A DNA stretch of 64,000 nt, taken from positions 1-64,000 of the forward strand of contig JAQTTU010000012.1 of NCBI GenBank assembly GCA_028710605.1. Reading direction: 5' to 3'. Position 1 is the stretch's first letter, and each line of letters begins with the position of its first letter. The DNA comes from Sideroxydans sp. GTDB taxonomy: Bacteria > Pseudomonadota > Gammaproteobacteria > Burkholderiales > Gallionellaceae. Of the stretch, positions 1 through 7,846 are shown one piece after another. Made by a program: the position numbers and the translations under genes. The notes under the pieces were generated by a model. It did no database searches. It worked only from the letters and a program-made list of their open reading frames with translations, and had not been told where the DNA came from.

Positions 1-58
1 CCATGAGGCTGTCGATCAACTCGGCGGGAATTGCGGGGGCTGCTTTTGCTACGGTCAT
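1..58 (-). CDS. 5' end of a CDS, possibly IS256-family transposase (partial)
   Basis: The reverse strand has an ATG at 58 preceded by a good GGAG ribosome site. It reads MTVAKAAPAIPAELIDSLM before the window ends. The pattern 'IPxELIDxLL' near the N terminus resembles IS256/mutator-type transposases, and the flanking DNA to about 128 resembles an IS256-type end. Only 19 residues are visible, so the family is inference; the start site itself is well supported. Confidence 0.5.
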   Translation of the reverse strand, partial: MTVAKAAPAIPAELIDSLM

Positions 59-128
59 TGCGTCTCCTTTCAAAGTGGCGGCAGTTTCCTGCCTAATGAC
101 CGTTTACACAAAATTTCTTACGCCCTCC
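1..128 (-). mobile_element. Probable IS256-like element edge (partial)
   Basis: Upstream of the partial ORF is the stretch TTTACACAAAATTTCTTACG (about 102-121) followed by CCCTCC. From general knowledge, TTTACACAAAATT-like termini are common at ends of IS256-family elements. The outer boundary at about 128 is a guess; no target duplication can be checked because the other end lies outside the window. It lies about 20 bp from the stop codon of the NHL-repeat gene. Confidence 0.4.
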
Positions 129-149
129 AATTCCATTTCGCGACTCCAC

Positions 150-1832
150 TTAGCCTGGTTGGCAATGCTCTCGCATATCGCTCTTGCCGTGGCGAATCTG
201 AGCAAGCCTTTCGCGAAGACGCGCGGCAATCTTGGCATGCGGAAATTTCCGAATAAAGGTTTCAAGCTCAAGAGTCACCGACTTAAGGTCGTTACAAGCG
301 CACGTTCCATCCAGTTCAAATTCGATATCATGAATTAAGTTCCTGACCTCATTTTGGTATCGCGTCGGGTACTTATTTCTATAGCCATCCCACAATGCGT
401 ATGTATTAACCAGACTCAAAGTTCCATATCGAGTACAGCCGCTGTAATTTGTTATCTGTTCGACATAGACGGGCCACTTCTCCGGCATTGTATTTTTGTA
501 TGCCTCGAAAAATTCCACGTTCGCTGGATCGTTGGATCGTTTCGCAAGTGCAAGAAAAAAGTCTGGTTCAGGCTCCATATCAGCATCGCTCATAAAGCCC
601 TTCATCTTTAGAGATAATGCCTGCAAAGCTTCATCACTTAAACTTTCCCGTACACTTATCTCGCTATCTTTTGGTGTCATCACCAGCGCATACGCAGCAT
701 CCCGTCCCAACCGTAGCAGTCCCTCTACCCCACCACCCGCATTGGGATTACTGCTAATTATCTCCAGCTCACGAGAATACGCGTCCACTTCTGCCGGAAA
801 TGTTTGAACCTGCCGAATTACCGGAGTTACATATTTGGTGCTTGCCAAGATTGTCACCACGCCCGCTGGTGTGATTTTGCGGATGGTGCCATCACCGGTG
901 TTGGCTACATAGATGTTGCCTGCATTGTCGGCATCGACATCAGTAGGAAAATCGTAACTGGTAGCCAAGGTTGTCACCACGCCTGCTGGTGTGATCTTGC
1001 GTATCTTGCTGTTTCCGTAATCGGCAACATAGACATTGCTTGCGCTGTCGGTGGCGATACCAGTGGGACTATTGAATCTCGCAGCTGTTCCAGTGCCATC
1101 GGTGTCACCCCGATCACCTGACATGCCAGCCAAGGTTGTTACCTCGCCCCCCGGCGTGATTTTGCGGATTGCATTGTCGCAACTCACATAGATGTTGCCT
1201 GCGCTGTCGGTTGCGATGCCTGTAGGACTATAGAAACTCGCCGCTGCTCTAGTACCGTTTGCGTGCCCCCTCACACCTGCAATGCCAGCGAGTGTGCTCA
1301 CCACACCTGTTGGTGTGATCTTACGGATAGTGTTATTGCCGGCATCAGCCACATAGATATTGCCAACGCTATCGGTGGCCAGACCAGCAGGGCTATCAAA
1401 ACTTGCTGCCGCTCCTATCCCGTCGGCATGTCCAATCACGCCTTTCTTTCCTGCCAGAGTTGTTACCGCACCTGTTGGCGTGATCTTGCGGAGAGTGTTG
1501 TTATCAGTCACATAAATATTGCCCGTGCTGTCGATGGTGATAGATGATGGCTGATAAAATTTGGCTTCTGCTCCAGTGCCGTCGGCGTAACCCCTTACCC
1601 CTGCGGTGCCCGCAAGGGTTGTCACCACACCTGCCGTGGTGATCTTGCGGATGGTGTTGTTAGCGGTATCCGCCACATAAACGTTGCCTGTTTTATCGGT
1701 GACAACACCGGAAGGATATCTAAAGTTTCCCGCCGACTCCGCATCATTCGCCGCTCCAGCTTCGCTCGTATTGCATGTAAGCAAGATGCACAACAATGCA
1801 GTTGATATTCCCCAGCCATTACAACTGTTCAC
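150..1832 (-). CDS. Secreted NHL-repeat beta-propeller protein
   Basis: The 560-residue product starts at a GTG with a GGAGG site 6-7 bases upstream. Residues 1-28 look like a signal peptide, so export is likely. About six NHL-type repeats follow (roughly residues 35-330), each with the pattern 'G(I/V)(A/T)xDxxGNxYVAD...xIRKITPxGxVTTLAG'. They would form a beta-propeller, a fold usually used for protein or ligand binding. The remaining 230 residues are a non-repetitive, probably helical domain with cysteine pairs (for example CACN) that I do not recognise. A probable IS edge lies just downstream. The repeat fold is firm; the ligand and role are unknown. Confidence 0.85.
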   Translation of the reverse strand: MNSCNGWGISTALLCILLTCNTSEAGAANDAESAGNFRYPSGVVTDKTGNVYVADTANNTIRKITTAGVVTTLAGTAGVRGYADGTGAEAKFYQPSSITIDSTGNIYVTDNNTLRKITPTGAVTTLAGKKGVIGHADGIGAAASFDSPAGLATDSVGNIYVADAGNNTIRKITPTGVVSTLAGIAGVRGHANGTRAAASFYSPTGIATDSAGNIYVSCDNAIRKITPGGEVTTLAGMSGDRGDTDGTGTAARFNSPTGIATDSASNVYVADYGNSKIRKITPAGVVTTLATSYDFPTDVDADNAGNIYVANTGDGTIRKITPAGVVTILASTKYVTPVIRQVQTFPAEVDAYSRELEIISSNPNAGGGVEGLLRLGRDAAYALVMTPKDSEISVRESLSDEALQALSLKMKGFMSDADMEPEPDFFLALAKRSNDPANVEFFEAYKNTMPEKWPVYVEQITNYSGCTRYGTLSLVNTYALWDGYRNKYPTRYQNEVRNLIHDIEFELDGTCACNDLKSVTLELETFIRKFPHAKIAARLRERLAQIRHGKSDMREHCQPG

Positions 1833-1871
1833 GACTACCTCCGTTAAACTATCTGCAACGAAACAAATCGC

Positions 1872-1898
1872 GGGGTCGGTTCTAACATTCCAACATTT
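1872..1898. repeat. 27-bp repeat shared with 54363-54389
   Basis: GGGGTCGGTTCTAACATTCC followed by AACATTT occurs here and again identically at 54363-54389, 52 kb away. In both places it lies near a copy of the CCTATTGACGGGC element. It looks like a remnant of a mobile element end. Confidence 0.7.
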
Positions 1899-1914
1899 CC
1901 AAACCCAACCTCTT

Positions 1915-1939
1915 GAAGATGCCCGTCAATAGGCGTTCT
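1915..1939. repeat. CCTATTGACGGGC element, half copy
   Basis: GAAGATGCCCGTCAATAGGC followed by GTTCT is one arm of the dispersed palindromic element seen complete at 54536-54592 and 55518-55583. It is preceded by CCCAACCTC, as in the copy at 15933. Confidence 0.8.
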
Positions 1940-1974
1940 ACACCATGCTCTGATGCAATAGCAAACCCGACACA

Positions 1975-2295
1975 CTACGCAAACACCACCGACACATGCC
2001 CTTCCGCCCGCGAGCGCGGCGTGGACTTTACAACAATCTGTATATCGCGCCCCAAGCGGGTTAAGCATTCCAGCATCTTGGTTTCAGAGATGCCGCGAAA
2101 CTGGCCGCGCAGCAGACCGGAGAGTTTGGGTTGGGTGATGCCCAGCAATTCGGCGGCTTGAACCTGGGTCAATTTGCGCTTTGCGATGATGTCCGAAACC
2201 TCGCTGGCCAGTTGCGCTTTGACTTGCATCTCTTCGGCATCGGCCATGCCGAGATCGACATATACGTTGGTGCTGCCACGCTGGATGTTGTTCAT
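1975..2295 (-). CDS. XRE-family antitoxin (HigA/HTH_37-like), apparently orphan
   Basis: The 106-residue protein has an XRE helix-turn-helix at about residues 38-90 (TQVQAAELLGITQPKLSGLL) and a basic tail. This matches the antitoxin class that usually follows a RelE/HigB toxin. Its ATG overlaps the TGA of an upstream reading frame (ATGAAATGA), the arrangement expected for translational coupling to a toxin. Only a short toxin-like C-terminal stub remains upstream. It could act as a solitary repressor. The fold assignment is firm; its biological partner is missing. Confidence 0.85.
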   Translation of the reverse strand: MNNIQRGSTNVYVDLGMADAEEMQVKAQLASEVSDIIAKRKLTQVQAAELLGITQPKLSGLLRGQFRGISETKMLECLTRLGRDIQIVVKSTPRSRAEGHVSVVFA

Positions 2296-2345
2296 TTCAT
2301 TTCTCCTTCCGCGTGTTTTAGCGCGAGCTTTAATCGGTAGCAGAA
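2292..2345 (-). pseudogene. Remnant of RelE/HigB-type toxin C terminus
   Basis: The frame ending in the TGA that overlaps the antitoxin start encodes RLKLALKHAEGEMK. This resembles the C-terminal helix of RelE-type toxins (compare RLARKRMKEIQNG of the 54.7-kb toxin here). The rest of a toxin is absent and the PIN gene occupies the space. The match is short, so this is tentative. Confidence 0.3.
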
Positions 2346-2379
2346 TGAGACGACGGTCTTAAGGAACATTACTCCGCGC

Positions 2380-2811
2380 TCAAAACCCCGCATGGCTTTC
2401 CCAAAACTTGGCGGGGGTGGTGATCGGGTAGCGTTCGCCCAGCACCAGCAAATCTTTATCGCCCGTGATGAGGTAGTCAACACTTGATGTTTTTAGCGCC
2501 GCCAGCAGTGTGCCCAGCACGGGTTGGTCAATCGCATCGCGCAAATCGGGTTCTGAGCTTGCCAGCGGTTCGACAATTTCGGCTTGCAGGGAAAGCGCAT
2601 CGACCAGATCTTCAATCTCGTCCAGTGTCAGTCCATGCCGGCTGGTCAGCCGAGGCAGTACGCGGCGCAGTTCTTCGAGGATATAAACAGAAAGCAGCAC
2701 ATCAACCGAGCCGTGCCGCCATGCCGACAGTATCTTTCCCGGCACGCTGGCCGGATAAGCGATACAGGAGAGAAGCACATTCGTATCGAGTACGACCCGT
2801 AACGTTGCCAC
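2380..2811 (-). CDS. PIN-domain toxin (VapC-like ribonuclease)
   Basis: The 143-residue protein spans a single PIN domain. Acidic residues expected for metal-dependent RNase activity are present: D9 in LDTN, E47-E48 in LEEL, an acidic cluster in LRDAIDQPVL and D117 in TGDKDLL. It belongs to the 'putative toxin-antitoxin, PIN family' group. It lies 6 bp downstream of a Phd/YefM-type antitoxin in the same direction, so the two form a type II module. Toxin activity and target RNA are inferred from the family. Confidence 0.85.
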   Translation of the reverse strand: MATLRVVLDTNVLLSCIAYPASVPGKILSAWRHGSVDVLLSVYILEELRRVLPRLTSRHGLTLDEIEDLVDALSLQAEIVEPLASSEPDLRDAIDQPVLGTLLAALKTSSVDYLITGDKDLLVLGERYPITTPAKFWESHAGF

Positions 2812-2817
2812 GATGGC

Positions 2818-3111
2818 TTATTGCTTCTTTGCCAATGAGCGTGCCAGTGCGCGCTCGGCATCGACTGCGGCATTGATTTCGGCCAGTCCTTCCGCTTCGG
2901 GCACGTCGGCGAAACCCGATTCGATGCGCTGGGCAAGCGCATCAAAGCGGGCTTGCATGCGTCGTATGCGCTCAAACAAACGGGCATCCACCAATGCGGC
3001 GACGGGTTTGCCATCTTTGTTGATGACGACGCTGTCGTGCCGGTATTGCACTTGATTGAGCATTTCGCCGAGGTTTTGCCTGAAGCTCACTGCGCTTGTT
3101 TCAGTAATCAT
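2818..3111 (-). CDS. Phd/YefM-family antitoxin
   Basis: The 97-residue protein begins MITETSAVSFRQNLGEMLNQ, with 'VxxFRxNLxxxLxxVxxxxxxVVIxKxGKPVAALV', the typical Phd/YefM DNA-binding fold. A charged, probably toxin-binding C-terminal helix follows. It precedes the PIN toxin by 6 bp and would neutralise it and autoregulate the operon. Pairing of Phd-type antitoxins with PIN toxins is known. Confidence 0.85.
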   Translation of the reverse strand: MITETSAVSFRQNLGEMLNQVQYRHDSVVINKDGKPVAALVDARLFERIRRMQARFDALAQRIESGFADVPEAEGLAEINAAVDAERALARSLAKKQ

Positions 3112-3208
3112 GATGTTTAACCAGTAGGATCATGCTGGTCAATATGCACCAAAACTCATTGATGGTCAATTTGCAGCCATGTACCCGATTTTCGATGGCC
3201 ACCTGCCC

Positions 3209-3280
3209 GAAGATGCCCGTCAATAGGCGATCCGCATCATGCGGCAACTGGAGATGGCCGTATTTGCTGCCTTGCGGGGC
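3209..3280. repeat. CCTATTGACGGGC element, full-length form
   Basis: The element begins GAAGATGCCCGTCAATAGGC, passes an inner GCATCATGC palindrome and continues through GGAGATGGCCGTATTTGCTG to CTTGCGGGG. Copies in opposite orientation occur at 14096, 20850, 29960 and 36911. It fills most of the 3112-3303 gap. Confidence 0.8.
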
Positions 3281-3303
3281 AGACTAAGCGAACAGTTTCA
3301 AGC

Positions 3304-3657
3304 TTAGCCGGGAACCCGCGCCGACATTGAACTGGCCGGATGTGCCGCTGCGGCCACGCGTTCTTCGTGCGCCATGCGCGATTCATAGCCCGACCAGCCC
3401 AGCAGCACCAGCGCGAATGCCAGCAGCACTTGCACCTGCACGCCGGGGGAATAATGGCGGGCAATCCAGATGCGCGCGATGAATGCGAGCAGCGTGACGG
3501 CGACCAGTTGGCCGGTGAACTGGGCTGCGCTTTCGAGAGGAATATTGTCGCTCCACGCGAACAGCGCCGGGATCACCAGCGCGAGCAGGATGAAGGCGAA
3601 GGCGATGCGACGCGTGCGTGCGGTCTGGTTGATGAGTTGGATGCTGCGGTCATCCAT
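3304..3657 (-). CDS. Small membrane protein downstream of TRAP permease
   Basis: The 117-residue protein has about three hydrophobic segments (residues 19-36, 46-64 and 76-92) and a basic start RTRRIAF. No family is recognised. It follows dctM by 10 bp on the same strand and is therefore probably cotranscribed with the TRAP transporter, but no TRAP role is established. The short final tail is alanine/proline rich. Confidence 0.6.
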   Translation of the reverse strand: MDDRSIQLINQTARTRRIAFAFILLALVIPALFAWSDNIPLESAAQFTGQLVAVTLLAFIARIWIARHYSPGVQVQVLLAFALVLLGWSGYESRMAHEERVAAAAHPASSMSARVPG

Positions 3658-3667
3658 GGTGGCAGCT

Positions 3668-4954
3668 TCAGCTCTTGATCAGCGCCAGCGACAGCGCGGG
3701 CCAGTAGGTGATGATGAGCACCGCGAGCAGCAGGATCGCCACGAACGGCAGCACGGCGCGGAAGATTTCCAGCATGGGGCGGTCGAAGCGGTACATGGCG
3801 ATGAACAGGTTCATGCCCATGGGCGGCATGAGGTAGGCGATCTCCATGTTGGCGAGGAAGATGATGCCGAGGTGCACGGGATGGATGCCGTAGCCGACGG
3901 CGATGGGCAGGATCAGCGGCACCATGATGACCAGCGCGGAGAAGATGTCCAGCATCATGCCGAGCATGAGCAGGAACAGGTTCAGCAGCAGCAGGAAGGT
4001 GTAAACGTTGTCCACATGTTCGCGGATGAAGGTGAACAGTTTGGCGGGGATTTCGGCATCGAGCAGGTAGTTGGTGGAGGCCAGCGACATGCCGAGCACG
4101 ATCAAAATTGCGCCGACCAGCACCATGGATTCGCGCATGATCTTGGGCAGGTTGGTCCAGGTGATTTCGCGGTGGATCAGCACTTCGACGATGAACACGT
4201 AGATGGCGGTGACGGCGGCGGCTTCGGACACGGCGAAGTAGCCGCTGTAGATGCCGCCCAGCACGATGAACGGCAGCGGCAGTTCCCACGCCGCTTCGCG
4301 CAAGGCGGACAGTTTGGAGCGGCGCTCGACCACTTCCTCGTTCGCCATTTGGTGGCCGCGCCGTTGCCAGAATCCCAGCAGCGACAGCATGACGATAATC
4401 AGCATGCCGGGCAGGATGCCGGCCAGGAACAAGTCGCTGATGGAAACCGGCGCGCCGATGTTGAGCTGTTGCGCCACCACGCCGTAGAGAATCAGCGGCA
4501 GCGAGGGCGCGAACAGCAGGCCGACGCTGCCCGAGGTGGTGACCAGCCCCAGACTGTATTTTTCCGGATAGCCCGCGTGTTTGAGCGCCGGATACAGCAT
4601 GCCGCCGAGTGCGACGATGGTCACTCCGGACGCGCCAGTGAAGGCGGTGAACATGGCGCAGATGACCAGCGCCACCGCCGCCAGCCCACCGGGCATCCAG
4701 CCGAAAAGCACGTTGGTGACGCGCACCAGCCGCTGCGGCGCGCCCGATTCGGCCAGCAAATATCCGGCGAAAGTGAACAGCGGGATAGCGAGCAACACCG
4801 GCATTTCCGCCAAACGGTAAATCTCGATAATCACCACCGTCAGATCCACGCCATCGAGCGCGAAATTAATCATCACGCTGGCCGCGATCACCGCGAACAG
4901 CGGCGCGCCCAGCAACACCATGGCGATGAGCGCGAGACCGATCAGGATCATCAT
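3668..4954 (-). CDS. dctM: TRAP transporter large permease DctM
   Basis: The 428-residue, very hydrophobic protein has about 12 predicted membrane segments and the TRAP large-subunit pattern. It starts MMILIGLALIAMVLLGAPLF and contains conserved motifs such as FTAFTGASGVTIVALG and LFIAMYRFDRPM. DctM forms the ion-driven transport channel and works with DctQ and the periplasmic binding protein DctP, both encoded just upstream. The cargo is usually a C4-dicarboxylate or other organic acid; the substrate here cannot be told from sequence. Confidence 0.93.
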   Translation of the reverse strand: MMILIGLALIAMVLLGAPLFAVIAASVMINFALDGVDLTVVIIEIYRLAEMPVLLAIPLFTFAGYLLAESGAPQRLVRVTNVLFGWMPGGLAAVALVICAMFTAFTGASGVTIVALGGMLYPALKHAGYPEKYSLGLVTTSGSVGLLFAPSLPLILYGVVAQQLNIGAPVSISDLFLAGILPGMLIIVMLSLLGFWQRRGHQMANEEVVERRSKLSALREAAWELPLPFIVLGGIYSGYFAVSEAAAVTAIYVFIVEVLIHREITWTNLPKIMRESMVLVGAILIVLGMSLASTNYLLDAEIPAKLFTFIREHVDNVYTFLLLLNLFLLMLGMMLDIFSALVIMVPLILPIAVGYGIHPVHLGIIFLANMEIAYLMPPMGMNLFIAMYRFDRPMLEIFRAVLPFVAILLLAVLIITYWPALSLALIKS

Positions 4955-4979
4955 CTTGAAAGCCCCGATTGGAGTTTGT

Positions 4980-5037
4980 GTAGGTGCGAATTCATTCGCA
5001 CGAATACCGTGCCGCGTGCGAATGAATTCGCACCTAC
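4980..5037. repeat. REP-like hairpin (GTAGGTGCGAATTCATTCGCAC type)
   Basis: Two near-perfect inverted arms, GTAGGTGCGAATTCATTCGCAC and its complement, flank a short spacer. The hairpin sits between dctQ and dctM. Same family as 6648, 18633 and 51868. Confidence 0.85.
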
Positions 5038-5063
5038 AAAAAACTTAACTGCGGTTTTTATCA

Positions 5064-5579
5064 TCATTCCGCCGCCTCTTTGCCCAGTGCCTGCAACACG
5101 TGATGCCTGAGGCGCAAGCCGTAACGCAACGCGATCAGCGTGAATCCCAGCGGCAAAATCGTGACGGCAAGCCACACCGGCAGCGTGCCGAAAACCATCT
5201 CGCCCGATTCGCGCGCGCTTTGGATGAAGCGCAGCGATTGCCATACCAGCAGCAGGCACACGGTCAGCGTGAACAGGTCGGTCAGCGCCACCACGCCCGG
5301 TTTGATGCGCCCCGGCAACCAGCGCGCGATGGCATCCACGTGGATATGCTTGCCCTCGCGGCTGGCGGCGATAGCGCCGAGAAACGCCACCCACAGCACC
5401 AGCAGGCGCAGCATCTGGTCCGCGCCGAAGATGCTGATGTCGAAAAAGTTGCGCAGCAAAATCTGCGCGGCGGCCAGCCCCACCATCAGCGCCAGCATGG
5501 CGATCAGCAGCGCGTTCTCCGTCCAGGTGACGATTTTTATCAGCCGGGCGAGCGCGGGAGGCAGGTTGCGGGTTGGCAT
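5064..5579 (-). CDS. dctQ: TRAP transporter small permease DctQ
   Basis: The 171-residue membrane protein has four predicted transmembrane helices (around 20-38, 50-65, 88-108 and 130-150). It has the typical DctQ features RNFF near helix 1 and SREGKHIHVDAI before helix 3. It is the small membrane subunit that partners DctM. It starts 3 bp after dctP ends, consistent with one operon; a REP-like hairpin separates it from dctM and could set relative expression. Confidence 0.9.
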   Translation of the reverse strand: MPTRNLPPALARLIKIVTWTENALLIAMLALMVGLAAAQILLRNFFDISIFGADQMLRLLVLWVAFLGAIAASREGKHIHVDAIARWLPGRIKPGVVALTDLFTLTVCLLLVWQSLRFIQSARESGEMVFGTLPVWLAVTILPLGFTLIALRYGLRLRHHVLQALGKEAAE

Positions 5580-5582
5580 GTA

Positions 5583-6581
5583 TTATCGGCTGGGGTGAGT
5601 CTTGCGGTACGCATCCAGATTGGCGCGCAGTTCCTTGAGCGTGGCCGCCGAGAACGCGCCCTTGTCGCTCAGCCGCTGGATGGTCTGGTCGGCAGCGGCG
5701 CGCAGTTTGCCCAGCTCTTCCGGTGCCAGCGCGACGAACTCGATGCCCTGTTTGCGCAACGCGTCTTTCGCGGCGTTGTCGTCCACTCGCGTCTGTTTGT
5801 TCATCGCCGCATAGACGCGGTTCATCACGTCGCGCACCACGGCCTGATCTTCCGCGCTCATGGCGCTGAAGGCTTTTTTGTCCACGGCCAACGCACCGAA
5901 AATGGACATGGTGGGGATGTCGGTCATGTATTTCACTTTGCTGTGCCACTGCAAGGCGATCGCGCCCGAAGTGGTGCAGCCTATGGTGGTGATGAGCCCG
6001 GTCTGCAAGCCGGTGAGCACATCGGTGAGCGGCAGCGGCAGCGTGGGCGAGCCCAGCGTCTCGAACATCGAGCGCGCGATGTCGTCGCCTTCCGGCACCC
6101 AAATCTTCTGGTTCTTCAAATCATCGACGCGGCGCAACGGCGCGCTCGACATCAGGTAGGCAAAGCCGCCGTCGGTGAAGCCGAAAGTCACAAAGCCGTG
6201 ATCTTCCAGACCTTGCGCGAGCTGCTTGTCCATGCGCGCCCGCACGTAATCCAGTTCATCGTAGGAGCGGAACAGCATGGGCAAACTGTAAATTTGCGCA
6301 TCGGAAAAAATCTCGGTCAACGCGCCGCCGGTCAACGCGCCGCCCTGCAACTGTCCGGCGCGGATTTTGCGCAACACCACGCGGTCGCTGCCCATGCTGC
6401 CGCCCGGATAGAATTTGACGGTGACGCGTCCCGCCGTGCGCTGCGCGATCTCGTCGCCGCCTTTGCGCAACTCCTGCATCCACTGCGTGCCGTCCGGCGC
6501 AACCGTGGCGATTTTTAAAGTCTGCGCCTGAGCCGACACGGCCAGCAGCGCGGCAAACATGAGTGATAACAGTGAACGCAT
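5583..6581 (-). CDS. dctP: TRAP transporter substrate-binding protein DctP
   Basis: The start is set at the ATG at 6581, which has a GGGGAAG site and yields a clear signal peptide ([19 protein letters not shown]). The mature protein has the DctP fold: [14 protein letters not shown] at the start, a GSMGSDR segment, and [17 protein letters not shown] in the mid part. At 332 residues it is of normal length. It would capture an organic acid in the periplasm and deliver it to DctQM. A longer in-frame reading exists but lacks a ribosome site and would bury the signal peptide. Confidence 0.92.
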   Translation of the reverse strand: MRSLLSLMFAALLAVSAQAQTLKIATVAPDGTQWMQELRKGGDEIAQRTAGRVTVKFYPGGSMGSDRVVLRKIRAGQLQGGALTGGALTEIFSDAQIYSLPMLFRSYDELDYVRARMDKQLAQGLEDHGFVTFGFTDGGFAYLMSSAPLRRVDDLKNQKIWVPEGDDIARSMFETLGSPTLPLPLTDVLTGLQTGLITTIGCTTSGAIALQWHSKVKYMTDIPTMSIFGALAVDKKAFSAMSAEDQAVVRDVMNRVYAAMNKQTRVDDNAAKDALRKQGIEFVALAPEELGKLRAAADQTIQRLSDKGAFSAATLKELRANLDAYRKTHPSR

Positions 6582-6647
6582 CTCTTCCCCTTTGTTTTCG
6601 GTTAACGACGGGTGTTGCCCCGCTCTGTTTTGCAATGCAGAGTGTTT

Positions 6648-6705
6648 GTAGGTGCGAATTTATTCGCACATATCACCCTGTAGGTGCGAATAAATTCGCA
6701 CCTAC
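6648..6705. repeat. REP-like hairpin (GTAGGTGCGAATTTATTCGCAC type)
   Basis: Inverted arms GTAGGTGCGAATTTATTCGC and its complement around a short spacer. The hairpin lies between tatT and dctP. Confidence 0.85.
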
Positions 6706-6712
6706 ACAAACC

Positions 6713-7597
6713 TTAAAAATAATTATCCGCACTCGCCAACAATTCTTTCGCTTGCCGTTTGGCCAGCACATTGCTCAGCGTCAGCCCCGGTTCGCCGGCA
6801 TCGGCGGCCAGCACTTCCTGCAACAATTTGTCGTGCAGTTCGCGGTTATAGGTGATGCGCGCATAACGCCGCGCGTATTCTACCTTCGCAATCAAATCGC
6901 GTCCCGCCGACAGCGCGACGGCGCGCTCGAAATGCGCGCGCCCTTCTTCCGGCTTGCCGCCCAGCGCGGGTGGCAGCAGCGTGGCGAACACGCCCAGATA
7001 CAAGTGCGCCTCGCCGTGGCTATAGGTTTCGTCCAGCTCGACCACACGCGCCATCGCGGCCTTGACCTTGGGCAACTGGGCGACGGCGTTCCAATCGCTG
7101 CTGTTGGCCTGTATCCAGCCCGCCCAGGCCGCAGCGCTGGCATACAGCAGCGGCACATCGTCCGCTTTCAGCGCGGCAATGGCGACGGCGAAATCGTCGA
7201 ATGATTTGTCCAGCAAACCGCACAGCTTCGCATCGCGGGCACACAGCGCCCGGTCGCTATAGCTGCGCGCCTTGCGCGCAAGACGTTTGGCGCGCTCCGG
7301 CTCTTTGATAAACGCCGCCGTATAAGCGCCATACAACTTGCTGCCCGCCAGCAGCATGGATTCATTCTGCGCGTCGCCTTCGATCAGGCTATCGACCAGC
7401 ATCAGGTAGGAAGGCATTCCGGCTTCCACCGTCTCCGGGTCGTCCTGATTGAGGATAGCGTTGGATAAATTATTGGAAAGTTTGCCGGTAGCCGACGAGA
7501 CCACGCTGGCGCAACCGCTCACAGCGAGCAGCACCAGCAGAACAGGGAACAAGCGCAACGCTGATACCGGGGAGAAATTCATCAAGGAAAGGTTCAT
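6713..7597 (-). CDS. tatT: TatT-like TRAP-associated lipoprotein (TPR/helical)
   Basis: The protein has a lipoprotein signal ending LLVLLAVSGC, so it should be lipid-anchored. The rest is an all-helical repeat protein with motifs such as LYGAYTAAFIKEPERAKRL and YLGVFATLLPPALGGKPEEG. These match the TatT (TP0956-like) family, known to form a trimeric partner of TRAP binding proteins. It lies just upstream of dctP on the same strand. Starts at 7597 or 7582 are both possible, as neither has a strong ribosome site; both keep the lipobox. TatT membership is well supported by motifs and context. Confidence 0.85.
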   Translation of the reverse strand: MNLSLMNFSPVSALRLFPVLLVLLAVSGCASVVSSATGKLSNNLSNAILNQDDPETVEAGMPSYLMLVDSLIEGDAQNESMLLAGSKLYGAYTAAFIKEPERAKRLARKARSYSDRALCARDAKLCGLLDKSFDDFAVAIAALKADDVPLLYASAAAWAGWIQANSSDWNAVAQLPKVKAAMARVVELDETYSHGEAHLYLGVFATLLPPALGGKPEEGRAHFERAVALSAGRDLIAKVEYARRYARITYNRELHDKLLQEVLAADAGEPGLTLSNVLAKRQAKELLASADNYF

Positions 7598-7669
7598 CGA
7601 ATATGGATTTTCGCGCAAGCTAAACCATTTCTGTGACACGCGCAACCTTGACGCATAGTACGCACCTAG

Positions 7670-7706
7670 CCCGCAAGCCAGCCAATACGGGCATCTCCAT
7701 ATACCG
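7670..7706. repeat. CCTATTGACGGGC element, 5' fragment
   Basis: CCCGCAAGCCAGCCAATACG followed by GGCATCTCCAT matches the head of the full element (compare CCCGCAAGCCAGCAAACACG at 36911). The conserved core is missing. Confidence 0.6.
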
Positions 7707-7712
7707 ACGCAT

Positions 7713-7812
7713 CCCCTCCCCCTTGCAGGGGGAGGGCTAGGGTGGAGGTAGAAACGTTACTCCGCATCAACTCTACCCCCATCCTAACCTTCCCCCTGCA
7801 AGGGGGAAGGGA
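7713..7812. repeat. Palindromic intergenic repeat (CCCTCCCCCTTGCAGGGGGAGGG type)
   Basis: Each arm is itself a hairpin (CCTCCCCCTTGCAGGGGGAG; CCTTCCCCCTGCAAGGGGGA), with GGGTGGAGGTAGAAACG and CTCTACCCCCATCC between them. The same composite occurs at 43097, 59584 and 63160. Confidence 0.85.
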
Positions 7813-7846
7813 CAGTTGGCTCAAAAATTTGCTGGATTGAATACCG

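Noticed and set aside
3470-5110. Long forward open frame (546 codons) opposite the TRAP genes
   Set aside because: It is an antisense frame over dctM and its neighbours, with low-complexity His/Gln/Arg-rich sequence typical of a frame shadow in GC-rich DNA.
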